64,000 nucleotides of DNA from Cutibacterium equinum (GTDB taxonomy: Bacteria > Actinomycetota > Actinomycetes > Propionibacteriales > Propionibacteriaceae): positions 620,001-684,000 of the forward strand of contig NZ_CP115668.1 of assembly GCF_028021195.1 (NCBI RefSeq). Reading direction: 5' to 3'. The notes below the pieces were generated by a model. It was not told where the DNA came from. It made no database searches and was given only the letters and a program-made list of their open reading frames with translations. The position numbers and the translations under genes are program-made. Positions within the stretch are counted from its first letter, which is position 1. Each line of letters starts with the position of its first letter. Of this stretch, positions 17,419 through 27,541 are shown piece after piece.

Positions 17419-18963
17419 ATGATCATCGGAATCCCACGGGAGTCACTCCCGGGTGAGAATCGGGTCGCCGCGACTCCGACGACTGTTCCCGCCCTACGCA
17501 AACTCGGCTACGAGGTGGTCGTCGAGTCCGGAGCTGGTGGACACGCCGCTCTGCCTGACCACGCGTACGAAGAGGCCGGGGCTCAGATCGTCGGACCGGG
17601 GGAGGCGTGGAAGGCTGACCTCGTGCTGGCCGTCAACGAACCCACCGACGACCAGATCGCCCTCATGCACTCCGGTACTGTCCTCATCACCTTCCTTCAC
17701 CCGCGTCAAGACCTCGCCCTCACCGAGAAGCTGGCCGCCGCCGGCATCACCGGTCTGAGCATGGACATGGTCCCGCGTATCTCGCGAGCCCAGTCCATGG
17801 ACGCCTTGTCCTCGATGGCCAACATCTCGGGTTACCGGGCCGTCGTGGAGGCCGCCTTCGCGTACGGACGCACCTTCGGCGGCCAGGTCACGGCTGCTGG
17901 CAAGGTTCCGCCGGCCAAGGTGTTCGTCATCGGCACCGGTGTTGCCGGCCTGGCCGCCCTGGGCGCCGCCAACTCGATGGGCGCCGAGGTCTACGCCACC
18001 GACGTGCGTCCCGAGACCGCCGAGCAGGTGCAGTCGATGGGTGCCACCTTCCTGCACGTGCGCACCGGCGACGCAGATCAGGGCGTCAGCTCCGATGGCT
18101 ACGCCAAGGAGACCACCGACGATTACAACGCCCGCGCCGCCGAGCTCTACATGGAGCAGGCCGGCAAGGACGACGTCATCATCACCACGGCCGCCATCCC
18201 CGGCAAGCCGTCCCCCAAGCTCATCACCGCCGAGATGGTCGCTGCCATGAAGCCCGGCAGCGTCATCGTCGACCTCGCCGCCCTGGGCGGGGGCAACTGC
18301 GAGCTCACCCACCCCGGTGAGTCGTATGTCACGGACAATGGCGTGACGATCATCGGCTACACCGACCTGCCGTCCCGCCTGCCGGGCCAGGCCAGCCAGC
18401 TCTACGGCACCAACCTCGTCAACTTGTTGAAGCTGGCCACCCCCGAGAAGAACGGTGAGCTCGTCCTCAACTTCGATGACGAGGTCATCCGCACCATGAC
18501 GGTGTGCCATGCCGGCCAGGTGGCCTTCCCCCCGCCACCAGTCCAGGTTGCGGCTGCCCCGAAGCCGGTTGCCCAGGCCGAGACTGCGGCCCCGGCGGTC
18601 CCGGAGAAGGCGCCGCGTCCGTGGCCCGTGACCTTCGGCATCGTCGCTGTGCTGTCGATCGCACTCATCGCCTTGTTGACCTTCTCCCCGCTGGAATTCG
18701 TTGCCCTCTTCGGCACCTTCGCGATCGCCGTGGTCGTGGGCTACTACGTCGTGTGGAATGTCACCCACGCCCTCCACACCCCGCTCATGAGCGTCACGAA
18801 CGCCATCAGCGGCATCATCATCGTCGGCGCCATCACCCAGCTCGGCAGCGAATCGTGGGGTATCCGAATCGTCGCCGCATTGACTGTGCTCATCGCCAGT
18901 ATCAACATCTTCGGCGGTTTCACGGTCACTCAGCGCATGCTCAAGATGTTCAGGAAGGCCTGA
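17419..18963 (+). CDS. pntA: NAD(P) transhydrogenase subunit alpha
   Basis: A 514-residue alpha subunit of the proton-translocating transhydrogenase, which couples the proton gradient to hydride transfer from NADH to NADP+. The soluble NAD(H) domain fills the first 370 residues, with [18 protein letters not shown] at the start and a Rossmann motif [16 protein letters not shown] Pro/Ala linker (about 385-400) leads to a group of C-terminal helices (about 405-485). ATG 17419 gives a length matching E. coli PntA (about 510); upstream ATGs at 17353 and 17380 would add an unrelated extension. The next gene, pntB, begins three bases after the stop. Together they supply NADPH for biosynthesis. Confidence 0.93.
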   Translation: MIIGIPRESLPGENRVAATPTTVPALRKLGYEVVVESGAGGHAALPDHAYEEAGAQIVGPGEAWKADLVLAVNEPTDDQIALMHSGTVLITFLHPRQDLALTEKLAAAGITGLSMDMVPRISRAQSMDALSSMANISGYRAVVEAAFAYGRTFGGQVTAAGKVPPAKVFVIGTGVAGLAALGAANSMGAEVYATDVRPETAEQVQSMGATFLHVRTGDADQGVSSDGYAKETTDDYNARAAELYMEQAGKDDVIITTAAIPGKPSPKLITAEMVAAMKPGSVIVDLAALGGGNCELTHPGESYVTDNGVTIIGYTDLPSRLPGQASQLYGTNLVNLLKLATPEKNGELVLNFDDEVIRTMTVCHAGQVAFPPPPVQVAAAPKPVAQAETAAPAVPEKAPRPWPVTFGIVAVLSIALIALLTFSPLEFVALFGTFAIAVVVGYYVVWNVTHALHTPLMSVTNAISGIIIVGAITQLGSESWGIRIVAALTVLIASINIFGGFTVTQRMLKMFRKA

Positions 18964-18966
18964 TCC

Positions 18967-20388
18967 ATGACATCAACACTTCTCATCGCACCGATGGCCG
19001 GGTCGTTGGTGAATTTCGTCAACGCCTCCTTCATCGTCTCGGGCCTGCTGTTCATCTTCGCTCTCGCTGGTCTGTCGAAGTTCGAGACCTCCAAGAAGGG
19101 CAATGCGTACGGCATTCTTGGTATGGTCATCGCGATCATCGCGACGATCGTCGCTCTGGTGAAGCTGCCGGGATACTCCCCGGTCTCCATGGTCCTGCTC
19201 TTCCTCCCGATGCTCATTGGTGGCGCTTTCGGTGTGTGGAAGGCCCTCAAGGTCGAGATGACCGGAATGCCTGAGCTCATCGCTCAGTTGCACTCCTTCG
19301 TTGGTCTGGCCGCCGTCCTCATCGGTTTCAACGCTTTCGCCGAAGAAGGCACTGTAGCCAGCACCTTCCAGCTCTCCGAGATCTGGATCGGCATCTTCAT
19401 CGGTGCCCTCACCTTCACCGGGTCCCTGGTGGCCTGGGGCAAGCTGTCGGGCAAGATTCCCTCCAAGCCGCTGACCCTGCCGGGCCGCAACTGGATCAAC
19501 CTCGGCCTGCTGGTCGTCATCATCGGCTGCGGTATCTGGTTCTCCAACGTCTCCGGCGGTATCGCATGGCTGCCGCTGGTCCTGCTGACGCTGGCCTCCC
19601 TGTTCCTCGGCTTCCACCTCGTCGCCGCCATCGGTGGCGCGGACATGCCGGTCGTCATCTCGATGCTGAACAGCTACTCCGGTTGGGCGGCCGCCTTCTC
19701 CGGATTCAGCCTTCAGATCCCGGTGCTCATCGTCACCGGTGCCCTGGTCGGCTTCTCCGGCGCCATCCTGTCCTACATCATGTGCAAGGCCATGAACCGT
19801 TCCTTCGTGTCGGTCATCCTCGGCGGCTTCGGCGATGCCCCGGCCGCTGCGGGTGACGGCCCCTCCGGCGAGATCACCGAGATCAAGGCCGGCGATCTGG
19901 CCTCCCAGCTGTCGGACGCATCCTCGGTCATTATCGCTCCCGGTTACGGCATGGCCGTGGCTCAGGCCCAGTACCCGGTGGCCGAGCTGGCCAAGAAGCT
20001 GCGCGACAAGGGTGTGGACGTCAAGTTCGCGATCCACCCGGTCGCCGGTCGTCTACCCGGCCACATGAACGTGCTGCTCGCCGAGGCCCACGTGCCTTAC
20101 GACATCGTCATGGAGATGGACGAGATCAACGACGACTTCGCTGACGCCGACATCGTCCTGGTCATTGGAGCCAACGACACCGTCAACCCGGCCGCCATGG
20201 AACCCGGTACCCCGATCTCGGGCATGCCGGTTCTGCGTGTGTGGGAGGGCCACGAGGTCGTCGTCTTCAAGCGATCCATGAAGCCCGGTTACGCCGGTGT
20301 CGAGAATCCGCTGTTCTTCGCCGACAACACCCGGATGCTCTTCGGTGACGCTAAGGCCAGCGTCGACGCCCTGGTCGCAGCCCTCTGA
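18967..20388 (+). CDS. pntB: NAD(P) transhydrogenase subunit beta
   Basis: A 473-residue beta subunit. About eight or nine membrane helices (residues 10-270) form the proton channel with PntA. The C-terminal soluble NADP(H) domain follows (about 290-473), shown by [15 protein letters not shown] (NADP-binding loop), [18 protein letters not shown] and [12 protein letters not shown]. The family motif for NADP discrimination, [12 protein letters not shown], is intact. The gene is translationally linked to pntA. A hairpin at 20409-20445 ends the unit. Confidence 0.94.
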   Translation: MTSTLLIAPMAGSLVNFVNASFIVSGLLFIFALAGLSKFETSKKGNAYGILGMVIAIIATIVALVKLPGYSPVSMVLLFLPMLIGGAFGVWKALKVEMTGMPELIAQLHSFVGLAAVLIGFNAFAEEGTVASTFQLSEIWIGIFIGALTFTGSLVAWGKLSGKIPSKPLTLPGRNWINLGLLVVIIGCGIWFSNVSGGIAWLPLVLLTLASLFLGFHLVAAIGGADMPVVISMLNSYSGWAAAFSGFSLQIPVLIVTGALVGFSGAILSYIMCKAMNRSFVSVILGGFGDAPAAAGDGPSGEITEIKAGDLASQLSDASSVIIAPGYGMAVAQAQYPVAELAKKLRDKGVDVKFAIHPVAGRLPGHMNVLLAEAHVPYDIVMEMDEINDDFADADIVLVIGANDTVNPAAMEPGTPISGMPVLRVWEGHEVVVFKRSMKPGYAGVENPLFFADNTRMLFGDAKASVDALVAAL

Positions 20389-20408
20389 GGCACGCTGACA
20401 ATCTGATT

Positions 20409-20445
20409 CCGACGCCCATGATCGCTCGACGGTCGTGGGCGTCGG
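20409..20445 (+). terminator. Hairpin after pntB
   Basis: A 16-bp stem with two G-U type mismatches (20409-20424 with 20430-20445) and a five-base loop lies 20 bases after the pntB stop. Confidence 0.65.
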
Positions 20446-20536
20446 TGCATGCCTGGGGATGAATGTGGGGGAGCGGCACTATGATGACGGTGAATGTCTA
20501 TCAGGCCCCTTGTCAGGGCCGGAACAAGGAGAAGAC

Positions 20537-20857
20537 GTGACCTACGTCATCGGTCTGCCCTGCGTGGACGTCAAGGATCGTGCCTGTGTCGAGGAGTGCC
20601 CCGTCGACTGCATCTACGAGGGCGAGCGCAGCCTCTACATCCATCCCGAGGAGTGCGTTGACTGCGGCGCATGCGAGCCCGTCTGCCCCGTCGAGGCCAT
20701 CTACTACGAGGATGACCTGCCCGGCGACCAGGAGAAGTTCCTCGACATCAACGCCGAGTTCTTCAACGAGCTGGGTTCCCCGGGCGGCGCCGCCCGCCTT
20801 GGCCCGACCCACAAGGACCACCCGGCCGTCGAAGCCCTGCCCCCGCAGGGCGAATGA
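20537..20857 (+). CDS. fdxA: Seven-iron ferredoxin (3Fe-4S/4Fe-4S)
   Basis: A 106-residue bacterial ferredoxin. The N-terminal cluster motif is C-x7-C-x3-CP (PCVDVKDRACVEECPVDC), followed by the second motif CVDCGACEPVCP, which together bind one 3Fe-4S and one 4Fe-4S cluster. The start is GTG 20537 after AAGGAGA; a longer in-frame reading from 20435 is unsupported. It is coupled by a four-base overlap to dapC, a pairing widely conserved in actinobacteria. It is a small cytoplasmic electron carrier; its partners are not visible here. Confidence 0.95.
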   Translation: MTYVIGLPCVDVKDRACVEECPVDCIYEGERSLYIHPEECVDCGACEPVCPVEAIYYEDDLPGDQEKFLDINAEFFNELGSPGGAARLGPTHKDHPAVEALPPQGE

Positions 20858-21963
20858 GTCGCCGTACCGTCTCTGCCAGTCTGCCCACCTTCCCGTGGGA
20901 CACCATCGCTGACGCCAAGGCCAAAGCACAGTCCCACCCAGATGGGATCGTCGACCTGTCGGTGGGAACCCCGGTTGATCTGACTCCCCAGGTCGTCACC
21001 GAGGCCTTGGCTGCTGCCAGCGATGCCCACGGATACCCGCAGGTGTGGGGGACCCCCGCCCTGCGGGCCGGCATCCTGGACCACATGACGCAGGTCTGGG
21101 GTGCGCCGACACACCTCGACCAGACCAGTGTTCTGCCGGTCATCGGGACCAAGGAGTTGGTGGCCTCACTGCCCAGCCAGCTTGGTCTGGGCCCGGACTC
21201 GACGGTCGTCATCCCGGCCTGCGCCTACCCGACTTATCGGGTCGGTGCCCAGCTTGTCGGAGCCACCGTGCAGGCCGTCGACGGGCCTGATGAGGTCGAA
21301 GGCGTCCCCGACCTCATCTGGATCAATTCGCCGGCCAATCCTTCAGGTCGCATCCTCGACCTCGACCAGATGAGAGCCTGGGTGCAGTTGGCCCGTGACA
21401 CCGGAGCCGTACTGGCCTCCGACGAGTGCTACGGCGAGTTCGTCTGGGAGGGGGAGTGCGTCTCCGTCCTCGACGAGAGGGTCAACGGTGGTGATGTCAC
21501 CGGGCTGTTGGCCTGCTTGTCGATGTCCAAGCGCTCGAACATGGCCGGATATCGTGCTGGTTTCCTCGTCGGTGACGCCGACTTGACCTCTGAGCTGCTC
21601 ACCGTGCGCAAGCATTGTGGACTCATGGTGCCAGTCCCGGTCGCTGAGGCCATGCGGGTCGCTCTGGCGGATCGATCCCACGTGCTGGAGCAGGCAAAGC
21701 GCTACCGAGTCCGCCGTGACGTGCTCAAGCCTGCCCTGGAGAGGGCTGGCTTCCGCATCGACCATTCCGAGGGGTCCCTCTACTTGTGGGCGACCCACGA
21801 CGAGGACTGCCGAGTCACCCTCGACCGGTTGGCTGATCTGGGTATTCTCTGCTCACCCGGGGACTTCTACGTCGACGGTGGTTCCGACCATGTTCGCATC
21901 GGTTTGACGGCCACCGACGAGAGGATCAATGCCGCAGCCCAGAGGCTGTCGGAGTGTCACTGA
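20854..21963 (+). CDS. dapC: Succinyldiaminopimelate aminotransferase
   Basis: A 369-residue PLP-dependent class I/II aminotransferase of the actinobacterial DapC type, which makes N-succinyl-LL-2,6-diaminopimelate on the route to lysine and peptidoglycan. The PLP lysine lies in SMSKRSNMAGYRAGF, and NSPANPSGRILD, ASDECYGEF and a C-terminal HVRIGL arginine (substrate carboxylate) are intact. The start overlaps the fdxA stop. DapD and DapE, the enzymes flanking it in the pathway, are encoded within 5 kb, supporting the assignment over a generic aminotransferase. Confidence 0.9.
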   Translation: MSRRTVSASLPTFPWDTIADAKAKAQSHPDGIVDLSVGTPVDLTPQVVTEALAAASDAHGYPQVWGTPALRAGILDHMTQVWGAPTHLDQTSVLPVIGTKELVASLPSQLGLGPDSTVVIPACAYPTYRVGAQLVGATVQAVDGPDEVEGVPDLIWINSPANPSGRILDLDQMRAWVQLARDTGAVLASDECYGEFVWEGECVSVLDERVNGGDVTGLLACLSMSKRSNMAGYRAGFLVGDADLTSELLTVRKHCGLMVPVPVAEAMRVALADRSHVLEQAKRYRVRRDVLKPALERAGFRIDHSEGSLYLWATHDEDCRVTLDRLADLGILCSPGDFYVDGGSDHVRIGLTATDERINAAAQRLSECH

Positions 21964-21966
21964 CAG

Positions 21967-22914
21967 TCAACTGTGGGCGGTGACGGTGCCGGTGACTCGG
22001 CCCGTTCCGTTGGCGGCGGGGCTGGCAGAAGGGCCGGACGCTGCAGTCCACGATGCGAAGTGGTCCCGGTCAGCATTCCAGCTCGTGGTCGCCACGGTGG
22101 CCCGGTCAATCGGTCCCAGGTCCGTGCTGGCCATGGTCAGGGCCACCGCTGCCCGGGTCGAGACCGGATTCGTGGCAGTGAAGGTCACCGTCGGCCCTGT
22201 GGTCTGGATGGTGATCGTGTCAGCCAACCCCTTGCGCGCGGTCTGGGTGAGTTTGGCGATGGTGGTCGTCTCGGAGGACCTGTTGATACACGACAAGGCC
22301 GAGGGGGAGTGCCCGGTCAGTGCTGATGCCCATGCCTCGGCCAGCGCCTCGTGCTGGCGGTAGGCCTCCGGGTACCCGGAGCGCTGCACCTGCTGGGCGG
22401 CGTCATTGACGCTGATGTCCTTCCAGTTTCCGAACTTCACCAACTCCTCGTAGAACTTCCCAGAGGAGTACCACGGATCCATGACCTGCTTGGGGCTTCC
22501 CCACCCCTGGGAGGGGCGCTGCTGGAACAGACCCAAGGAGTCGCGGTCGCCATAGTCGATGTTGCGCAGCTTCGACTCCTGCATGGCGGTTGCCAGGGCG
22601 ATAGTGGCTGCGTGAGCCGGTAGTCCGCGTCGGATGGATTCGGCGGTGATGATGGCGGCGTTCTGGGACTGTTCCAGGTCAAGGTCGTAGGACTGCCCGG
22701 ACACTGTCACCCGGCAGCCCTCAGGCTCAACGGTGTCAAACGGGTCGACGGTCTTCCACACCTTGTAGCCTCCCCAACCCAGCCCCGCCAGGATCGCCAA
22801 CACCACCGCGAGGGCAGCTATCGACCGGACCGGATTGGTGGAACGGCGCTTGCGTCGACCCTGGGGTCGTCGTGTGGTGGCAGGGCGGGCTCGGCGGGGA
22901 GAGGGGTTCGTCAT
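21967..22914 (-). CDS. Membrane-anchored lysozyme/transglycosylase-like protein
   Basis: A 315-residue protein. A basic cytoplasmic tail of about 30 residues (RRARPATTRRPQGRRKRR) precedes one transmembrane helix (SIAALAVVLAILAGLGWGGY), and the rest is extracytoplasmic. The core resembles lytic-transglycosylase folds: IALATAMQESKLRN carries a candidate catalytic glutamate, and SLGLFQQRPSQGWG matches the family's GLfQ segment. Met at 22914 is chosen because the extension upstream lies inside dapD; only one base separates the two genes, so they are co-transcribed. Linkage to dapD, whose product feeds peptidoglycan, fits a wall role. Substrate and activity are not proven. Confidence 0.7.
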   Translation of the reverse strand: MTNPSPRRARPATTRRPQGRRKRRSTNPVRSIAALAVVLAILAGLGWGGYKVWKTVDPFDTVEPEGCRVTVSGQSYDLDLEQSQNAAIITAESIRRGLPAHAATIALATAMQESKLRNIDYGDRDSLGLFQQRPSQGWGSPKQVMDPWYSSGKFYEELVKFGNWKDISVNDAAQQVQRSGYPEAYRQHEALAEAWASALTGHSPSALSCINRSSETTTIAKLTQTARKGLADTITIQTTGPTVTFTATNPVSTRAAVALTMASTDLGPIDRATVATTSWNADRDHFASWTAASGPSASPAANGTGRVTGTVTAHS

Positions 22915-22915
22915 G

Positions 22916-23884
22916 TCAGTTCTGATGCAGATCCGTGTTGAGCTCGATCTTGTGGTTGCCACGTCCGAGAGCCATGACGGCACCGGTCGTCGAGTCGCGG
23001 ATGTAGAGGATGTCGTCGGCACCTGACAGTTCCGAGGCCTTGACGACCGTGCCATCGGGCAGGGTCACCTTGGTGCCAGCGGTGACGTAGAGGCCAGCCT
23101 CGACGACGCAGTTGTCGCCCAGGGAGATTCCGATTCCGGCCTCGGCGCCCAGCAGGCAGCCCTTACCGATCGTCACCTGCTCCTTGCCGCCACCCGAGAG
23201 GGTTCCCATGATGGATGCGCCGCCTCCGATGTCGGTCCCGTCGCCGACGATGACACCCTGGCTGATACGTCCCTCGACCATGGAGTGGCCCAAGGTTCCA
23301 GCATTGAAGTTGACGAACCCCTCGTGCATGACGGTGGTTCCCTCGGCCAGGTGGGCTCCCAGACGGACGCGGTCGGCGTCACCAATGCGCACCCCGGCGG
23401 GAATGACGAAGTCGACCATGCGCGGGAACTTGTCGACGAGCAGGACGGTGAAGGGGGCCTGGGCGATGCGTGCTTCCATGCGGGCCTGGTCCAGATCAGC
23501 CACCCGGATCGGGCCGATGGTCGTCCAGGCGTTGTTGGGAAGCACCCCGAAAATACCGTCAAGGTTGATGGTTCGAGGCTGGGTCATGCGTGTCGACAGC
23601 AGGTGCAGACGCAGGTAGGCGTCGGGGACGTCGGCTGGTGGCTGGTCAAGGTCGATGACGGTGCGCACCACCTCGGTGTGGACGTTGCGGATGGCGTCGC
23701 GACCGGCTTCGGTGACCCGATGCAGGTCGTCAGGGGCCTCGGACTCGTCGGGGGCACCCAGTTTGGGCTCGGGGTACCAGGTGTCCAGGACATCGCCGTC
23801 CTCATGGACGGTGGCCAGTCCCCAACCCCAGGCGTGACGGCCGGCCGGAATGGTCTGTGAAGTCGTCGTCTGCGTCATGGCCAC
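22916..23884 (-). CDS. dapD: Tetrahydrodipicolinate N-succinyltransferase
   Basis: A 322-residue enzyme that succinylates tetrahydrodipicolinate with succinyl-CoA, the first committed step of the succinylase route to meso-DAP. The C-terminal half is a left-handed parallel beta-helix made of hexapeptide turns (for example [51 protein letters not shown]). The long N-terminal domain is typical of the actinobacterial DapD group. The start is ATG 23884; ATG 23878 two codons later is equivalent. It is divergent from the HrtB-like permease. Confidence 0.94.
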   Translation of the reverse strand: MAMTQTTTSQTIPAGRHAWGWGLATVHEDGDVLDTWYPEPKLGAPDESEAPDDLHRVTEAGRDAIRNVHTEVVRTVIDLDQPPADVPDAYLRLHLLSTRMTQPRTINLDGIFGVLPNNAWTTIGPIRVADLDQARMEARIAQAPFTVLLVDKFPRMVDFVIPAGVRIGDADRVRLGAHLAEGTTVMHEGFVNFNAGTLGHSMVEGRISQGVIVGDGTDIGGGASIMGTLSGGGKEQVTIGKGCLLGAEAGIGISLGDNCVVEAGLYVTAGTKVTLPDGTVVKASELSGADDILYIRDSTTGAVMALGRGNHKIELNTDLHQN

Positions 23885-23964
23885 GAGTCTAGTTGTCGGT
23901 TCCGACGACCTGACGATGTCGGTGTCGTCTGCTAGCGTGAACGAGTCGAGGAAAGGTGGCTCCG

Positions 23965-25065
23965 GTGTTCTTGGCCCTGCGAGAGATCGGTCATCAGCGT
24001 GGACGATTCGCCCTCATTGTTGCCGTCATCGCGCTCATCGCCTATCTGGCCTTCTTCCTGGCGTCGTTGGCAACGGGGCTGGCACATTCCTACCGGTCTG
24101 CCATCGATGACTGGGACGCGACGTCGGTGGCGCTGACAGAGGACTCCAATGAGTCCGTGATGTCATCGCGCCTCTCGAAGGACCAGGTCAAGGTAGCTAG
24201 CGCACCCAGCGATGCTGAGCCGCTGATCGTCTCAGGGGTGGTGCTCAAGAATGTTGATTCGTCCCAGCCTGGACGCACCAAGGTGAGCGCCTTTGCGTTT
24301 GCCATCGATCGATCCGGCTTCTTAGCCCCTGACAAGGTTGGCGTCGGCATCACCCAGGGACGCGGTATCGAGCACCCCGATTCTGAGATCGTCGTGGATG
24401 ACACCGTGGTTCGCGAGGGCTGGCAGGTCGGTGACAAGCTGCAACTCAACTCCACCTCCCACACCTGGACGATCGTCGGCTTCACTCATGACCAGACCTT
24501 TCAGACCACGCCTATCGTCTTCGTCGATGAGAAGGCCTTCGGAAAGAATCCGCCGACAGACGCTCCGGTGGCCGTCAACGCAGTTGTGAACAAGGACGGC
24601 TGGAGCGGGTCACAGACTGATGACCTCAACAAGGCCGGGCTGACGACGTTGTCGAGTGACGAGTTCGTCAAAACCCTCGCCGGGTACAAAGCCCAGGTTC
24701 TGACCTTCAGTCTCATGATTGGTGCCCTGGTCGTCATCGCCTCCTTCGCACTCGGGATTTTCATCTACGTCCTCACCCTGCAGAAGCGTGCAGCGTTGGG
24801 GATTCTCAAGGCCCGTGGGGTGCCGACTAGTTACTTGGTCCGTTCTGGAGCCGTGCAGACTCTGTTGCTGGCCCTCGTGGGGTTGGCAGTCGGTCTGGTC
24901 CTCACCCTCCTCACGGGTGCTGTCCTGCCTGACAAGGTGCCCTTCTGGTTCACCTGGTGGCTGTATGCAGTGATTACGGCAGCGTTTGCCCTGTTCTCCG
25001 TCATCGGTGGTCTGCTCTCGGTCAAGGTGATATCCGGGATCGATCCTGTGGAGGCGATGTCATGA
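23965..25065 (+). CDS. FtsX-type ABC permease (HrtB/DevC-like)
   Basis: A 366-residue permease with one N-terminal helix ([20 protein letters not shown]), a MacB-like extracytoplasmic domain of about 200 residues, and three C-terminal helices. The N terminus [18 protein letters not shown] and the SAIDDW segment after the first helix are characteristic of the HrtB haem-efflux group. GTG 23965 is chosen because GAGGAAAGG lies eight bases upstream; GTG 23956 falls within that site. It overlaps the ATPase gene by four bases. Haem or another toxic hydrophobic compound is the family-based guess for the substrate; there is no sensor kinase pair nearby. Confidence 0.82.
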   Translation: MFLALREIGHQRGRFALIVAVIALIAYLAFFLASLATGLAHSYRSAIDDWDATSVALTEDSNESVMSSRLSKDQVKVASAPSDAEPLIVSGVVLKNVDSSQPGRTKVSAFAFAIDRSGFLAPDKVGVGITQGRGIEHPDSEIVVDDTVVREGWQVGDKLQLNSTSHTWTIVGFTHDQTFQTTPIVFVDEKAFGKNPPTDAPVAVNAVVNKDGWSGSQTDDLNKAGLTTLSSDEFVKTLAGYKAQVLTFSLMIGALVVIASFALGIFIYVLTLQKRAALGILKARGVPTSYLVRSGAVQTLLLALVGLAVGLVLTLLTGAVLPDKVPFWFTWWLYAVITAAFALFSVIGGLLSVKVISGIDPVEAMS

Positions 25066-25838
25066 CGACTCCGGTGCTGCGCCTTGACGGCGTCTCGAAG
25101 CAATTCCATGACGGGGACGAGACCATTCAGGCTCTCGCCACGACTGATCTGTCGTTCTACCGGGGCGAGTTCGTCGGAATCCTGGGGCCTTCTGGGTCCG
25201 GGAAATCGACCTTGTTGACGATCATGGGCGGGCTACGCACGCCCAGCACCGGAGAGGTTCTCATTGACGACGAACCCTTCTCCGCGTTGCCGGAGAAGAA
25301 GCGGGCCAGGAGGAGGTTCACCGAGCTCGGGTTCGTCCTGCAGGCTTCGGGGTTGGTGCCATTCCTCACCGTTGGCGACCAGTTCGTGTTGCATGGCAAG
25401 GTTGACCACCGCCCGCTGGACCGCGCCCGTCGCGACGAGCTGCTGGAGTCGCTCAAGGTCACCAACTACGTCAATTCCTATCCCGGTGACTTGTCGGGAG
25501 GGGAACGTCAGCGAGTGGCCATCGCGGTGGCCTTGTACCACGATCCGCAGATTGTGCTGGCTGACGAGCCGACGGCATCCCTGGACACCGAGAAGGCCTT
25601 CGAGGTCGCGAACATCCTCGCTGACCAGACTCATTCCCGCGGCAAGTGCACCGTCATGGTGACCCATGACGAACGTCTCCTCGATCACTGCGACCGGGTG
25701 TTGAGGATGGCCGACGGGGTGCTGACAGAGATCACCGACCGTGAGCCGATGAGGGAGTCTTCCTCTCCGAGACCGTCCGGGAAGGGGACAGGGACCTTGC
25801 TGCGGGCAGCCGCCAGATCCTTGTGGCGTCGGCATTGA
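25062..25838 (+). CDS. ABC transporter ATP-binding protein (HrtA/LolD-like)
   Basis: A 258-residue ATPase partner of the permease just upstream (ATGA overlap). Walker A is GPSGSGKST (42-50), the signature LSGGERQR, Walker B IVLADEP, and the switch histidine is in MVTHDERLLDHC. The last 40 residues are a basic, Ser/Pro-rich extension not needed for the fold. The longer frame upstream of ATG 25062 runs inside the permease gene. Only 44 bases separate its end from dapE, so some read-through into dapE is possible. Confidence 0.88.
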   Translation: MTTPVLRLDGVSKQFHDGDETIQALATTDLSFYRGEFVGILGPSGSGKSTLLTIMGGLRTPSTGEVLIDDEPFSALPEKKRARRRFTELGFVLQASGLVPFLTVGDQFVLHGKVDHRPLDRARRDELLESLKVTNYVNSYPGDLSGGERQRVAIAVALYHDPQIVLADEPTASLDTEKAFEVANILADQTHSRGKCTVMVTHDERLLDHCDRVLRMADGVLTEITDREPMRESSSPRPSGKGTGTLLRAAARSLWRRH

Positions 25839-25882
25839 CATGGCTGGAAGCCCGATGCCAGACCGTTAGTACAGTGAAGGCC

Positions 25883-26980
25883 ATGCAACTCGACCTCGCC
25901 GGTGACCTCCACGACCTGTTTCGCGACATCGTGGACATTCGCTCCGAAAGCCTTCATGAGGACCGGCTCGCCGACGCTGTTGAGGAATCCCTGCGAGCTC
26001 TTGGCCATCTGAGTGTCACCAGAGTCGGGAACTCGATCGTGGCCGCCACCAACCTGGGCCGGGACTCCCGAGTCCTCATCGCCGGCCATCTTGACACCGT
26101 TCCGGTGGCCGACAACCTGCCCAGCCACGTTGAAACCCGCGACGACGGCGACTACCTGGTCGGCAGGGGAACCTGCGACATGAAGGGGGGAGTGGCGGTC
26201 GCCCTGCACCTGGCAGCAACCCTGACCGCGCCCAGCCGTGATGTCACCTGGGTGTTCTACGAAGCCGAGGAGATCGCCGCAGAACACAACGGGCTGCTCA
26301 GGTTGCGATCCCACGACGAGAGCTTGCTCGACTGTGACCTGGCCATTCTCATGGAGCCCACCAACGGCGTCATCGAGGGAGGCTGCCAGGGGACGATGAG
26401 GTTCACCCTGACGACCGAGGGACAAGCCGCCCACTCCGCTCGATCCTGGGCTGGCCGCAATGCCATTCATGACCTGCTGCCGATCCTCCAGATCTTGCAG
26501 GATTGGCAGGCTGACGGCGACCATCTCGTCGAGGTCGATGGGCTGACCTACCACGAAGGCCTCAACGCGACGATGGTGCGGGGCGGGCTGGCCGGTAACG
26601 TCGTTCCGCCTGAGGCCACGGTGCAGATCAATTACCGGTTCGCCCCCGACAAGACCGCTAAGCAGGCCGAACAGATGATGCGCACCTTGTTTGCCGACTG
26701 GAGGATGGACGTCCTTGACTTGTCCTCCCCGGCCCGGCCAGGTCTGGACCAGCCTTTGGCCCAATCCTTCGCCCGATCCGTGGGCACGACCCCGATGCCC
26801 AAATATGGCTGGACGGATGTGGCTCGATTCTTCGAGATGGGGCGGCCGGCTCTCAACTTCGGGCCCGGTGATGCGATGTATGCTCACAAATCTGACGAGT
26901 GTTGCAAGCTGTCCAGCCTCGACGATTGCGCCCGAGCGTTGGAATCGTGGCTGTGTGAGGATCTGGAAGGAGATCACTGA
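25883..26980 (+). CDS. dapE: Succinyl-diaminopimelate desuccinylase
   Basis: A 365-residue M20-family zinc hydrolase that releases LL-diaminopimelate from its N-succinyl form. Metal ligands are visible in order: HLDTVPV (His), GRGTCDMKGG (Asp), the pair in EAEEIA (catalytic Glu and ligand Glu), and the C-terminal YAHKSDE histidine. The dimerisation domain sits at about residues 175-285. ATG 25883 has GAAGG just upstream; an in-frame start at 25823 lies inside the preceding ATPase gene. The stop overlaps the start of the next gene by one base. Confidence 0.92.
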   Translation: MQLDLAGDLHDLFRDIVDIRSESLHEDRLADAVEESLRALGHLSVTRVGNSIVAATNLGRDSRVLIAGHLDTVPVADNLPSHVETRDDGDYLVGRGTCDMKGGVAVALHLAATLTAPSRDVTWVFYEAEEIAAEHNGLLRLRSHDESLLDCDLAILMEPTNGVIEGGCQGTMRFTLTTEGQAAHSARSWAGRNAIHDLLPILQILQDWQADGDHLVEVDGLTYHEGLNATMVRGGLAGNVVPPEATVQINYRFAPDKTAKQAEQMMRTLFADWRMDVLDLSSPARPGLDQPLAQSFARSVGTTPMPKYGWTDVARFFEMGRPALNFGPGDAMYAHKSDECCKLSSLDDCARALESWLCEDLEGDH

Positions 26981-27285
26981 TGGTGTGGGCGTTGTGTGGG
27001 CTCATCATTGTCATCATCGGATTGGCGGTGCTGGCAGCTTCTGGAAAGTTCGGGCAGGTGCCGGCGGTCGTCGATGATCGTCCCGTCCCGGATCTTCCTG
27101 AGGGTGAGGTGAGCGCCGATGACCTGCGTTCAGTTCGCTTCGCGGTGGTGCCGCGGGGCTATTCCATGCGCCAGGTGGATCAGCTCCTCGACCGGATGGC
27201 AGCCCAGTTGGAGGAAGCTCACAAGGGGGATTCCACGGACTTGCAGGACCACTCCTCTAACGGAACGGGGCCGGATACGGAATAA
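26980..27285 (+). CDS. Small membrane-anchored DivIVA-domain protein
   Basis: A 101-residue protein with one N-terminal helix (WALCGLIIVIIGLAVLAA) and a short cytoplasmic part carrying the DivIVA signature RGYSMRQVDQLLDRMAAQLE. Proteins of this design follow dapE or folP in many actinobacteria. ATG 26980 overlaps the dapE stop (TGATG), with GGAAGGAG ahead, so the two are translationally coupled. A role in polar growth or wall-synthesis localisation is suggested by the domain and by linkage to DAP genes but is not shown. Confidence 0.82.
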   Translation: MVWALCGLIIVIIGLAVLAASGKFGQVPAVVDDRPVPDLPEGEVSADDLRSVRFAVVPRGYSMRQVDQLLDRMAAQLEEAHKGDSTDLQDHSSNGTGPDTE

Positions 27286-27325
27286 TGGGGGTTGCACCAC
27301 TGCCCAGTGATTGAGGAAGAGTGAC

Positions 27326-27493
27326 ATGGCAGCTATGAAGCCCCGTACCGGAGACGGTCCCATGGAGGTCACGAAGGAGGGCCGTGGCATCATCATGCGC
27401 GTTCCAGTCGAAGGTGGCGGTCGGCTGGTTGTTGAACTCAACGGCGACGAAGCCCAGGAACTCCTCACGTGCCTCAAGGGTGTCGTCGGCTGA
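27326..27493 (+). CDS. DUF3117 domain protein
   Basis: A 55-residue actinobacteria-specific protein of unknown function, highly conserved from MKPRTGDGPMEVTKEGRGI through VELNGDEAQELL. ATG 27326 follows GAGGAAGAG at ideal spacing. The same neighbour relationship (next to glgA) is known in mycobacteria. The basic, turn-rich N half may bind nucleic acid, but nothing proves this. Confidence 0.9.
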   Translation: MAAMKPRTGDGPMEVTKEGRGIIMRVPVEGGGRLVVELNGDEAQELLTCLKGVVG

Positions 27494-27495
27494 GG

Positions 27496-27535
27496 CCCAC
27501 GACCCAGCGGATGCAGACGACTGGGAGGTCGTGGG
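27496..27535. terminator. Hairpin between convergent DUF3117 and glgA genes
   Basis: CCCACGACC (27496-27504) pairs with GGTCGTGGG (27527-27535), with a few inner pairs, between two converging stop codons at 27493 and 27542. Confidence 0.55.
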
Positions 27536-27541
27536 AGTTCC

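Noticed and set aside
17494-18777. Open frame of 427 codons antisense to pntA
   Set aside because: Low-complexity Gly/Asp/Val/His composition typical of the reverse strand of a biased coding region; pntA is unmistakable.
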